From Bifidobacteriaceae bacterium (GTDB taxonomy: Bacteria > Actinomycetota > Actinomycetes > Actinomycetales > WQXJ01), in NCBI GenBank assembly GCA_031261885.1, contig JAISIU010000307.1, positions 1 to 9,348 of the forward strand: DNA of 9,348 bases, read 5' to 3'. This document shows positions 1 to 6,075 of this stretch, piece after piece. Positions within the stretch are counted from its first letter, which is position 1; each line of letters starts with the position of its first letter. The notes under the pieces were generated by a model. It ran no database searches, was not told where the DNA came from, and worked only from the letters and a program-made list of their open reading frames with translations. Made by a program: the position numbers and the translations under genes.

Positions 1-587
1 TGGCGCGGGATGAACTTCTCGACGTGCTGGTACGGCCCGTAGTTGTTCGAGCAGTTCGAGATCGTCGCTCGGATGCCGTATGTGCGTGTCCAGGCGCGGA
101 CCAGCATGTCGCTGCCGGCCTTCGTGGACGAGTACGGACTGGACGGGTGGTACGGGGTGGCTTCGGTGAACTTAGCCGGGTCGTCGAGCGCGAGGTCGCC
201 GTAGACCTCGTCGGTTGAGATGTGGTGGAACCGGACCTGATGCCCCTTGTCCTGCTGGGCCCGGACGGCCTCCAGCAGCGTGGACGTGCCGATGAGGTTG
301 GTCCGGACGAACGGCCACGGGTTGGCGATCGAGTTGTCGTTATGGGATTCGGCCGCGAAATGGACGATGGCGTCCACGTCGCCCAACAGGTGGTCGACGA
401 GGTCGCGGTCGCAGATGTCGCCGTGGACGAACCCGAACCGGTCCTCGGGCAGTCCCTCGAGCGAGGCCATCGACCCGGCGTAGGTGAGGGCGTCGAGTAC
501 CACGACATCGTGGTCGGTGTGGTCGAGGACATAGTGGACGAAGTTGGAACCGATGAACCCGGCCCCACCAGTGACGAGAATCTTCAT
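1..587 (-). CDS. rmlB: dTDP-glucose 4,6-dehydratase (RmlB), C-terminus cut by window edge
   Basis: This enzyme converts dTDP-D-glucose to dTDP-4-keto-6-deoxy-D-glucose, the second step toward dTDP-L-rhamnose, in the cytoplasm. I translated it from the minus strand: 195 full codons are visible of about 330-350 usual for the family. It opens MKILVTGGAGFIGSNF, the NAD-binding Rossmann loop (residues 6-14). The catalytic T-D-E triplet is present in STDEVYGD (T125, D126, E127), and the short-chain dehydrogenase pair Y152 and K156 is in YSSTK. The blocks SHNDNSI (81-87) and NNYGPYQHVEKFIPR (181-195) are typical of actinobacterial RmlB. The ATG at 587-585 is the natural start because it sits directly before the Rossmann strand. 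A weak GGGAAAG lies upstream. It follows the HAD gene by 53 bp on the same strand, so the two may be cotranscribed. Other rml genes could lie beyond the left edge but are not seen. Function is near certain. Confidence 0.95.
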   Translation of the reverse strand, partial: MKILVTGGAGFIGSNFVHYVLDHTDHDVVVLDALTYAGSMASLEGLPEDRFGFVHGDICDRDLVDHLLGDVDAIVHFAAESHNDNSIANPWPFVRTNLIGTSTLLEAVRAQQDKGHQVRFHHISTDEVYGDLALDDPAKFTEATPYHPSSPYSSTKAGSDMLVRAWTRTYGIRATISNCSNNYGPYQHVEKFIPR

Positions 588-640
588 CGAGAGGCTTTCC
601 CACATCTCCGCTAGACCGACAGGTGATTACGGTGGAAACC

Positions 641-1315
641 CTACCAACCGGCCGATGCCGCGCCGCCCAGGAGCTCGGCGATTGTCCGGTGCTGGCGGCG
701 GCGGGCGCGCGGGTGGCGCGCCACGATGATGGACTGGACACCCATGCGGCGCGCTGCGGCGCCGTCCCTCGTGTCGCGGTCACCGATCACGACTGTGCTG
801 CGAGGCGATCCATTGCTCATCTCAATGGCGAGCTCCAGGCCCTGCGGCGATGGTTTGAGTTCCGTGAGACGAGCGTCGTCCGGGTCAACGCAGGCGTCGA
901 CCCGGACGTTGAGCGTGGCCAACTTCGCACGGGCCGGATAATCCGACCAGGCGACGACCTGCCCGCCAGCCGCGCGGAACGCGGCCAAACGGTCGGCGAG
1001 CCAAGCGTCGCGGCAGTGGCCCAGGAGCTGCCCCGGGCGTTGGTCCATCCAGGCGGCCACGGCATGGGCCACGGCCTGCGGACTGAGCCGCAAGCGTCGG
1101 GCGACGCGGTCGTAGAGCGGCTCGGGGGCGGTGCCGGTGGCGTGTTCGCGCATACGGCGAAACAGTGCGACCGCGAGGAGCTCGCGGCAGCACGTGGGGT
1201 GGCGGAGGACCTGGCGGATTATCGTCGCCGCCATGGCGCGTCTCAGACGGGGTTGGAAGTAGAGGGTGCCGTCGACATCGACGACGACGGTGGACGGTGC
1301 CGGAACTGCGGACAT
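641..1315 (-). CDS. HAD-superfamily hydrolase, likely sugar-phosphate or lipid-sugar phosphatase
   Basis: The 224-residue protein carries the four haloacid dehalogenase motifs in order: DVDGT (nucleophile D13, acid D15), S124 in VVAWSDYP, K154 in ELKPSP, and GDRDTRD (D179, D184) for Mg2+ binding. A helical cap lies between motifs I and II (about residues 20-110). Such enzymes hydrolyse phosphate esters through an aspartyl phosphate. No signal peptide or membrane segment is evident, so it should be cytoplasmic. An upstream in-frame ATG at 1429 would add 38 Pro/Ser/Arg-rich residues, which look untranslated. I prefer the ATG at 1315-1313, just before the first core strand, though its ribosome site is weak (GAAAG seven bases upstream). 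It is divergent from a UbiA-like gene. HAD phosphatases accompany DPPR-synthase-like UbiA enzymes elsewhere (for example NoeC/NoeH of Azorhizobium arabinosylation), so a role in dephosphorylating polyprenyl-phospho-pentose phosphate is a reasonable inference. The exact substrate is unknown. Confidence 0.85.
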   Translation of the reverse strand: MSAVPAPSTVVVDVDGTLYFQPRLRRAMAATIIRQVLRHPTCCRELLAVALFRRMREHATGTAPEPLYDRVARRLRLSPQAVAHAVAAWMDQRPGQLLGHCRDAWLADRLAAFRAAGGQVVAWSDYPARAKLATLNVRVDACVDPDDARLTELKPSPQGLELAIEMSNGSPRSTVVIGDRDTRDGAAARRMGVQSIIVARHPRARRRQHRTIAELLGGAASAGW

Positions 1316-1356
1316 GCCAGGACTTTCGGAATCAGGAGGGGGCGGTGCACTGCTCG

Positions 1357-1363
1357 GTATAGT
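1357..1363. promoter_or_regulatory. -10-like box in the divergent HAD / ubiA-like intergenic region
   Basis: On the plus strand TATAGT (1358-1363) matches the sigma-70 -10 consensus in five of six positions and would give the ubiA-like gene a leader of about 95 bases. On the minus strand the same bases read CTATAC, about 42 bases before the preferred HAD start. No convincing -35 box stands at 16-18 bp on the plus side (the bases there are GGAGGG-like). Direction is therefore undecided. It lies in a locally AT-richer patch and inside the N-terminal extension that a longer HAD reading frame would require, which supports that extension being non-coding. Confidence 0.3.
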
Positions 1364-1426
1364 GAAAACGTTAGCGCTGGGGCGTGGTCGCGGTGGCTGT
1401 CCATCCGTGTCGCAGCGTGGCGCTGA

Positions 1427-1466
1427 CATCCCTGATCGTTATCATCCCTGAGGTCCCAGTCCCTGA
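1427..1466 (+). repeat. Three direct repeats of RTCCCTGA before the ubiA-like start
   Basis: CATCCCTGA occurs at 1427-1435 and 1443-1451, and AGTCCCTGA at 1458-1466, giving copy starts 16 and 15 bp apart. The last A of the third copy is the first base of the ubiA-like ATG. The regular spacing, about one and a half helical turns, could reflect an operator or a sequence shaping translation start, but no known factor site is recognised. The only ribosome-binding-like stretch for the gene, GAGG at 1450-1453, overlaps the second copy and is 12 bases from the ATG, longer than usual. Confidence 0.45.
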
Positions 1467-2416
1467 TGTCAACCGCCACCGTGGTGCGCCGCTACGAACG
1501 GATCGCGCGCCCCGACCACTGGATCAAGAACCTGTTCGTGCTGCCCGGTGCCGTCTTCGCGCTGGCGTTGGTGGAACCGCTGGCGTTGAGCTGGAGCGTT
1601 GTGGGAAAAGCCTTGCTCGCGGCCGTGGCCACGTGCCCTGTCGCATCCGCCAACTACGTCATCAACGAGTGGCTCGATGCGGCGACTGACAAGTATCATC
1701 CGGTCAAGCGGTATCGCGTGGCCGTGACGGAGGGCGTGCGTGGCCGCTACGTGCTCGAGGAGTACGCGGTGTTGGCGTTGGTTGGACTCGCATTGTCGTG
1801 GCCGCTTGGGTGGGCGGTTCTGGCTTCCGAGGCCTTCCTGCTTGTGATGGGCGTGCTTTACAACGTCCGGCCGATACGGCTCAAGGACCTGCCATTCGTT
1901 GACGTGCTCTCGGAGTCGATTAACAATCTGATCCGTCTCGGCATCGGTTGGTTCGCGGTAGCCGGCCATTGGCTGCCACCAGCCTCGCTGATGATTGGTT
2001 ACTGGATGGGTGGCGCTTTCTTGATGGGCGTCAAGCGGTTTGCCGAATATCGTATGATCCATGATCCCGAGCTCGCGGGCAAGTACCGTCTGTCCTTCCG
2101 CCATTACAGCATGCGCTCATTGCTGACGTCGTCCGGCCTATACGCGCTGTTGTCGGTCTTCTTCACTGGAGTGTTCCTTCTGAAATATCGGATCGAGCTG
2201 ATCCTTTTCGTCCCGTTCCTGTGCGGGTTGTTCGCCTACTACATCGCGATCGCTTTCAAGGATGATTCGGCCGTCCAGAAACCGGAGAAGCTGTACCGTG
2301 AGCGGGGCCTCATGGGCTACTCGTTCGGACTGGCCGTCCTGTTCTTCGTCCTGCTGTTCGTGAGGATGCCATGGCTCGACAACCTGCTCAATCCAACCCT
2401 GCTGCCGCTGCGATGA
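1466..2416 (+). CDS. UbiA-family membrane transferase, decaprenyl-phosphate phosphoribosyltransferase-like
   Basis: This 316-residue integral membrane protein belongs to the UbiA prenyltransferase superfamily. The first Mg2+-binding motif is N67-E-x-x-D71-x-x-x-D75, directly followed by HPVKRYR (78-84). That HPxKRxR element is typical of DPPR synthase (Rv3806c type), which transfers phosphoribose from PRPP to decaprenyl phosphate, and differs from quinone-pathway UbiA. The second motif region is YNVRPIRLKDLPFVDV (132-147, D141 and D146), and MGVKRFAEYR (187-196) matches the family's KRxxE loop. About eight or nine hydrophobic helices fill the rest. Two departures are visible: E68 where NDxxD is usual, and V85 where a proline commonly follows KRxR. 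The ATG at 1466 is the only standard start in frame after a TGA at 1433. The stop overlaps the next start as ATGA, so the pair is translationally coupled. The pentose-transfer role is inferred; other prenyl chemistry remains possible. Confidence 0.85.
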   Translation: MSTATVVRRYERIARPDHWIKNLFVLPGAVFALALVEPLALSWSVVGKALLAAVATCPVASANYVINEWLDAATDKYHPVKRYRVAVTEGVRGRYVLEEYAVLALVGLALSWPLGWAVLASEAFLLVMGVLYNVRPIRLKDLPFVDVLSESINNLIRLGIGWFAVAGHWLPPASLMIGYWMGGAFLMGVKRFAEYRMIHDPELAGKYRLSFRHYSMRSLLTSSGLYALLSVFFTGVFLLKYRIELILFVPFLCGLFAYYIAIAFKDDSAVQKPEKLYRERGLMGYSFGLAVLFFVLLFVRMPWLDNLLNPTLLPLR

Positions 2417-4056
2417 GCGAGGCGCAGTCCGTTCCAGGGGCCCGGCCGGGTCCAGCGCACGCGGCCTTCTCCCCGTCGCGTCGACATCGCTCTTGCTCTC
2501 GCGCCGGCCGGTCATGGTCGCGCCGCAGTGGCGCGACCATCTGGATCGGTTACCTGGCGGTCGGTGCGGTCCTGACTCTGCTGGTTGGGCGATGGTCATG
2601 GTTCGGTCACGGGGACCCGGCGGCTTATTTCGACCTCGCGCGGCTCATCGCCACTGGCCATGTGCCCGCCGGCCTGAGCGCTTACTGGTCACCACTGTAT
2701 TGCGTGCTGCTGGCGATCCCGACCTCGCTGGGTGTGGACCCGGCGATTGGCTGCCATGTAATCACAGTGCTCGCGGGTCTCGGAGTCCTTGTCGAGTTCC
2801 GACTAATCGCTAGGCGGATTGACCCCACGTTGCCGGGCCGGCGCTGGTTCACCGTCCTTGAGGTCACCCTGGCGGTCGCGACGGCGGCCTTCGCGCAGTG
2901 TGGGATCGGCTGGCCTGACCTGTTGCTGGCGCTGTTGTTACTCACGGCGCTTGAACGAATGCTCCGCCTGGTGGAACATCCAGCGTTGCTCGTGGGTTTG
3001 GAGACTGGGTTGGTGGGAGGCGTGGCTTATTGGGCCAAGGGACCGGGTTTCTTCGTCTTCCCATTGATGGGGCTGGTTTTGGCGGTGCGGGAGCGGCACC
3101 GGTTTCGGAAGCTGTGGCGCGCGTATGCAGCGGCGATAGGGGGCTGGGTGGTGGCAGTGGTGCCTCTGCTGGCCGAGTTCCGGCACCATTATGGGCATTG
3201 GGTGGTTTCCCTTTCCGGCACGTACAACGTGCGATATATGGCCAGTCCGACGGGTGGCACGAACTTCTTCATGCTGCCTGGGCTGTACCCGCCTCTTGGC
3301 GGGACTTCGTACGGTTGGTCCACTCCGTACGCATACGACGGCGACTGGAGCCCATTCCGATCGTTATTCGACTTCTGGTACTTCTTGTCGCATGTGACGG
3401 GCAAACTGGCATCGGCGGGACAGCTAGAGGCTTTTGGCATTGGGGTCCTAGGCGGGCTGGCGGTTCTCGTGGCCATCGTGATGGGCGGCAAGGCACTGAA
3501 GCTGTCCGACGTCATGCGAGATGCGGGAGCAGCAGCCGTGGCGGCGGTTTCGGCGCTTGTCGCGATGCAGTTCGCGACGTTCCAGGACTCGCGGTACGTG
3601 TGGCTCGCGGTGCCAGTTGGTCTTCTGGGTGTCGGAATGGGCGTTCGAGCGATCCGGGGGCGGCACAGCCAGGTGCTCCAGCTTGTGGCGGTCGCTGTCG
3701 CTGGGATCGCGACGGTGGCGGTCGCGAGCTGGCCGACGACTTCGATCACCGTCGATACCTCCAAGGATTTGGCCGCCGTGATTGATCAGATCCCAGAGGG
3801 TAGTCACATCATGGGCGGGGTCTCCGAGCCAACGCTGCCGATGTATGCCGCCTATTACGACCACCTCAAGTATTACGGTCTGCTCTGGACAGCGCCGAGC
3901 GGGAGCGAGCTGGCGGCGATGAAGCATGACAACATCGAGTACGTCGTCCTGAGTGACCCATCGGCCAGCCTTGGGGCTTGGACACAGAGCGGCTACCTAA
4001 TCGCCGTGGACGCTGCGCACGGCGTGTACCGGGTGGATTACACGCCGGGGAGTTGA
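2413..4056 (+). CDS. GT-C-type membrane glycosyltransferase (GT39/ArnT-like), polyprenyl-phosphate-sugar dependent
   Basis: The 547-residue protein has a basic N-terminal tail (about 1-40), around ten hydrophobic helices (about 41-440) and a C-terminal soluble part of about 100 residues. Features of the GT-C fold are visible. After the first helix a loop carries GHGDPAAYFDLARL (65-78), with D68 and D74 as candidate catalytic acids. YWAKGPGFF (206-214) resembles the family's Y-x-x-KGP segment, and QDSRYVWLAVP (391-401) resembles the ERYLLPLLP block. Such enzymes take a sugar from a polyprenyl-phosphate donor and transfer it on the outer membrane face. The chosen start is ATG 2413, overlapping the stop of the upstream UbiA-like gene; an ATG at 2371 would add 14 residues deep inside that gene. 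Coupling to a lipid-phospho-sugar enzyme suggests it uses that product. Acceptor and donor are unknown. No close named family member is recognised, so the class is firmer than the role. Confidence 0.75.
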   Translation: MSEAQSVPGARPGPAHAAFSPSRRHRSCSRAGRSWSRRSGATIWIGYLAVGAVLTLLVGRWSWFGHGDPAAYFDLARLIATGHVPAGLSAYWSPLYCVLLAIPTSLGVDPAIGCHVITVLAGLGVLVEFRLIARRIDPTLPGRRWFTVLEVTLAVATAAFAQCGIGWPDLLLALLLLTALERMLRLVEHPALLVGLETGLVGGVAYWAKGPGFFVFPLMGLVLAVRERHRFRKLWRAYAAAIGGWVVAVVPLLAEFRHHYGHWVVSLSGTYNVRYMASPTGGTNFFMLPGLYPPLGGTSYGWSTPYAYDGDWSPFRSLFDFWYFLSHVTGKLASAGQLEAFGIGVLGGLAVLVAIVMGGKALKLSDVMRDAGAAAVAAVSALVAMQFATFQDSRYVWLAVPVGLLGVGMGVRAIRGRHSQVLQLVAVAVAGIATVAVASWPTTSITVDTSKDLAAVIDQIPEGSHIMGGVSEPTLPMYAAYYDHLKYYGLLWTAPSGSELAAMKHDNIEYVVLSDPSASLGAWTQSGYLIAVDAAHGVYRVDYTPGS

Positions 4057-4088
4057 CGCCGGAGCCGAGCAGGTGTGCGTGGCGGGTA

Positions 4089-4106
4089 GGCGCACGGCGG
4101 TGTGCC
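4089..4106 (+). terminator. Candidate hairpin terminator after the GT-C gene
   Basis: GGCGCAC (4089-4095) and GTGTGCC (4100-4106) form a seven-pair stem with one G-U pair around a GGCG loop, 33 bases after the GT-C stop codon. No uninterrupted T run follows immediately, though a T-richer stretch begins near 4121. Actinobacterial terminators often lack a T tract, so a role in ending the ubiA/GT-C transcript is plausible but not proven. Confidence 0.4.
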
Positions 4107-4120
4107 AGGCCGCTAAACTG

Positions 4121-4166
4121 TCTTGAGCTTCTTGAGGTTCTTGAGCTTGTTTAGTGCTTTTGAGCT
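4121..4166 (+). repeat. Short tandem 9-bp repeat TCTTGAGST
   Basis: TCTTGAGCT (4121-4129), TCTTGAGGT (4130-4138) and TCTTGAGCT (4139-4147) are head to tail, and a partial fourth copy, TTTTGAGCT, lies at 4158-4166 after a 10-bp break. The block is an AT-richer island between the convergent GT-C and acyltransferase genes. It could arise by slippage, serve as a protein-binding array, or contain -35-like TTGAG elements without an obvious gene to serve. The remainder of 4057-4227 holds only the hairpin and no supported gene. Confidence 0.6.
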
Positions 4167-4227
4167 GGGGGACATCATGAGCGTGCGTGCGGCCACGGGA
4201 ATCGCGGGACTTGGCGACCGGCGATCA

Positions 4228-5358
4228 TCACCTCGTCGGAGAGTCACGAAACGTGGGAATGGCCATGGCCGGGCTCCTATCTGGGATGTCCGAACTCCTC
4301 AATGACCGTGTCCAGACGTTTCTGCGGCGCGTCATGGCCGCGGTGAGCCAGGCCGGCCGCGCCACGTAGCCGAGCAGGTGCGCGACCGGCTCACAGCCCA
4401 GACCGGCGGCCAGCGCCACGGCGAAGACGATGCCGAGGATGACATTACGGAACGGCTGTGGTGGCACAGCGACGCCCAGCGGTGCGATGAAGTACCAGGC
4501 GGCCCGGATCACCAGATAGTGGAACAGGTAGATCTGCATGGTGTTGCGGCCCAGCGTCGTCAGAGCGAACCGACGCCGCGGCGCCAGCGAGATGAGCGCG
4601 CACGTGGCGGCAAGCGCCAGCGCGATATGGCCCAGCCGGGCAGTGACGTTGATCTGCCAGGGGACGCTAGGCGCGTAGGGGCCGAACATGCCCAGGGACA
4701 TGTGGGCGAACAGCTGTTTTTGACGGAGGACGGCGTACACGAGTGCCAGGAAGTAGACCGCGCTCACGAGACGAACGGGCCAGTGATGCAACCAGGCGAT
4801 GAGGCCGGGCCGGATTACTAGCCCGATGACGAAGAAGGGCAACAGGCTCAGGATACGTCCGGCCGAGAGCGTGGAGTCGAGGTGCTGGTCGAACGGGAAA
4901 ACCGTCGAGATGACGAGGGCACCGGCGACGGCGATGGGGGCTTTGAGCGACAGCCAAAGAGGCGATGACACGCGCCAGGCGAACAGGGCCATGAGAAACC
5001 ACATCACATCGGGCGGGCTGAGCAGGCAGAACAGCTGGGAGGCCGTCCACGTGTGGGTGGTCCAGGCGATATCGATGTTGGATGCGGTGCTGAAGACGAC
5101 GAACGGGATGATGATGTCCGTGATGAGGCCGCGCACGTGCCGCCCGTCCATGCGCCAGTGCTGTGAGAAGTAGCCGCAGACCAGCGCGAAGGCCGGCATG
5201 TGGAACAGGTAGATGAACTGGTAAAGGTCGGCTGCCGGCTGGCTCTGTGCCATGGGCTCGATGAAGTGCCCGGTGACGACGAGGAGGATCAGGATGCCTT
5301 TGACATTGTCGAGGTGGGGGTCGCGTGGCTTGCCGGCGCGACGGTGTCGTGCTGTCAC
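4228..5358 (-). CDS. Membrane acyltransferase, acyltransferase-3 family (probable glycan O-acetyltransferase)
   Basis: The 376-residue protein is an integral membrane acyltransferase of the AT3 family (OafA/WecH and fucose 4-O-acetylase-like), which moves acetyl groups from the cytoplasm onto surface sugars. Visible family marks are LDNVKG (16-21) before the first helix, GHF with conserved H31, LYQFIYLFHMPAF (45-57, H53), GYFS (62-65), WFLMALFAWR (120-129) and the late block LGRNTMQIYLFHYL (269-282). About ten hydrophobic helices are present and there is no SGNH domain. A 45-residue basic tail follows the last helix. I chose the GTG at 5358-5356 because GGGAGG stands six bases upstream and the protein then begins just before the conserved LDNVKG; an ATG at 5448 would add 30 residues with no family support. 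It converges on the GT-C gene and diverges from the coiled-coil/GT pair. Acetylation of the glycan made here is inferred from location. Confidence 0.85.
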   Translation of the reverse strand: MTARHRRAGKPRDPHLDNVKGILILLVVTGHFIEPMAQSQPAADLYQFIYLFHMPAFALVCGYFSQHWRMDGRHVRGLITDIIIPFVVFSTASNIDIAWTTHTWTASQLFCLLSPPDVMWFLMALFAWRVSSPLWLSLKAPIAVAGALVISTVFPFDQHLDSTLSAGRILSLLPFFVIGLVIRPGLIAWLHHWPVRLVSAVYFLALVYAVLRQKQLFAHMSLGMFGPYAPSVPWQINVTARLGHIALALAATCALISLAPRRRFALTTLGRNTMQIYLFHYLVIRAAWYFIAPLGVAVPPQPFRNVILGIVFAVALAAGLGCEPVAHLLGYVARPAWLTAAMTRRRNVWTRSLRSSDIPDRSPAMAIPTFRDSPTR

Positions 5359-5364
5359 AGGGCG

Positions 5365-5370
5365 CCTCCC
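5365..5370 (-). promoter_or_regulatory. Ribosome binding site deciding the acyltransferase start
   Basis: On the minus strand GGGAGG is followed by six bases and then the GTG start codon at 5358. This is the best Shine-Dalgarno match near any candidate start of the acyltransferase and overrules the longer ATG-initiated reading. Confidence 0.7.
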
Positions 5371-5480
5371 AGCTGGGCTACCGCCGCGTCCAGAAGTAAC
5401 CCCAATCTGATGCGAGCCTACAACGGGGCACAGTGCGCCGCGAGACATAGTGAACTCGGGTCATCACTGGAAAGGGGACC

Positions 5481-5503
5481 GATACGGGTCGCGTTGCCGT
5501 ATC
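5481..5503. repeat. Perfect 7-bp inverted repeat with 9-bp spacer
   Basis: GATACGG (5481-5487) and CCGTATC (5497-5503) are exact reverse complements around a nine-base spacer. It sits between divergent genes, 122 bp from the acyltransferase start and about 205 bp from the coiled-coil start, so a dimeric regulator site is possible. There is no T tract, which argues against a terminator. Confidence 0.5.
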
Positions 5504-5565
5504 TTCGTGGGTGCTGGCGTGTGCGTGCCGGGGAGCCTGACGGGATCGAGGAACAATGACGCACA

Positions 5566-5594
5566 TTGAGTTCGGCCCGGTGAAGAAGTAAAGC
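5566..5594 (+). promoter_or_regulatory. Possible sigma-70-like promoter for the coiled-coil/GT operon
   Basis: TTGAGT (5566-5571) matches the -35 consensus in four of six bases and stands 17 bp before TAAAGC (5589-5594), a weak three-of-six -10. It would give a leader of roughly 100 bases before the GTG at 5709. In a GC-rich genome such matches occur by chance, so this is a weak call. Confidence 0.2.
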
Positions 5595-5708
5595 GCCTTA
5601 AGTGTGGATCGAAATGGGGGGCGCGTGGCTCCGGAGGGAGCGCCAGCGGATCGGTAGAGTTGGGCTATCCGTTCCGTTTCACCGTCTATCCAGGGAGCCC
5701 TCAACACA

Positions 5709-6074
5709 GTGGCGAATGACGCAGCCCCGGGCCAGTCCTACCCAGCGCCCCTCGTGCTCCCACCGCACGTGGCGGAAACCGGACCCAGCGACGTGGCCGC
5801 GGCGATCCACGAGCTGACCGTCCAAATGGCCGCCCAAGGCGACCTACTCATGGCCTACCGCGACGCGGCGACCGAACGGGCGGACCGTATCGTCGAACTG
5901 AAGGACCGCGTCAAGCACGAGCAGGCCGTCATGCGGTCGTGGCGCACGCGCGCGCAGAAGGCCGAGGCGGCCCTGAAGAAGAGCGACGCCAAGTACAAGA
6001 AGCTGCGCCGCAGCCGTGTGGTGCGCCTTGCGCTCGCGGCCCGCCACCCGCTGCGAGCCATGAGGAGGCACTGA
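5709..6074 (+). CDS. Small coiled-coil protein preceding the multi-domain glycosyltransferase
   Basis: The 121-residue protein has a Pro/Ala-rich N-terminus (1-25), a long charged helix predicted as coiled coil (about 27-98, with ERADRIVELKDRVKHEQAVM), and a basic C-terminal stretch, KKLRRSRVVRLALAARHPLRAMRRH (split here as residues 97-121), that could bind membrane or a partner. No catalytic motif is seen. A helix ending in LRRSRxxRL followed by a basic tail is, to my knowledge, common as a segment of actinobacterial glycosyltransferases, so this may be a detached module that scaffolds or anchors the downstream enzyme. The start is the GTG at 5709, with AGGGAG centred about 14 bases upstream, somewhat far. 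The next gene's ribosome site lies inside its last codons and only one base separates its stop from the next start, so the two are surely coupled. The function is not known. Confidence 0.75.
   Translation: MANDAAPGQSYPAPLVLPPHVAETGPSDVAAAIHELTVQMAAQGDLLMAYRDAATERADRIVELKDRVKHEQAVMRSWRTRAQKAEAALKKSDAKYKKLRRSRVVRLALAARHPLRAMRRH
6063..6068 (+). promoter_or_regulatory. Ribosome binding site for the large glycosyltransferase
   Basis: AGGAGG lies within the final codons of the coiled-coil gene, seven bases before the GTG at 6076. It fixes the start of the large glycosyltransferase and implies translational coupling to the upstream gene. Confidence 0.75.
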
Positions 6075-6075
6075 G

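Larger units (their letters stand above)
5359..5708. other. Divergent intergenic region, 350 bp, no supported gene
   Basis: This gap separates the acyltransferase (minus) from the coiled-coil gene (plus) and should carry promoters for both. It holds an inverted repeat at 5481-5503, a smaller hairpin GCTCC-GGAG-GGAGC at 5628-5641, a possible plus-strand promoter near 5566-5594, and an 11-codon frame (5556-5591, MTHIEFGPVKK) preceded by GAGGA three bases from its ATG. Longer frames crossing the gap overlap the acyltransferase antisense or lack recognisable features, and I do not treat them as genes. Confidence 0.6.

Noticed and set aside
222..614. A 130-codon plus-strand frame opposite rmlB
   Set aside because: The minus strand encodes an unmistakable RmlB with catalytic residues; the plus-strand peptide is low-complexity Val/Asp/Glu/Arg.
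623..1426. A 267-codon open frame on the plus strand opposite the HAD gene
   Set aside because: It has no recognisable motif, and the minus-strand frame carries all four HAD motifs.
1316..1429. N-terminal extension of the HAD protein from the ATG at 1429
   Set aside because: The extra 38 residues are Pro/Ser/Arg-rich, precede the first core strand of the fold and span a -10-like box, so the ATG at 1315 is preferred.
2371..2412. Longer start for the GT-C protein at the ATG at 2371
   Set aside because: It lies 45 bases inside the UbiA-like gene; the ATGA overlap at 2413 is the standard coupled arrangement.
4123..4305. A 60-codon plus-strand frame beginning in the tandem repeat, with an inner ATG at 4177
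   Set aside because: The inner ATG has a G-rich stretch upstream, but most of the frame is antisense to the acyltransferase 3' end and the peptide has no recognisable feature.
5359..5448. N-terminal extension of the acyltransferase from the ATG at 5448
   Set aside because: The GTG at 5358 has GGGAGG six bases upstream and starts close to the conserved LDNVKG; the added 30 residues show no family similarity.
5447..5454. ATAGTGAA occurring here and at 1359-1366, in both divergent gaps
   Set aside because: A single shared 8-mer in 9 kb is expected by chance and the distances to the genes differ.
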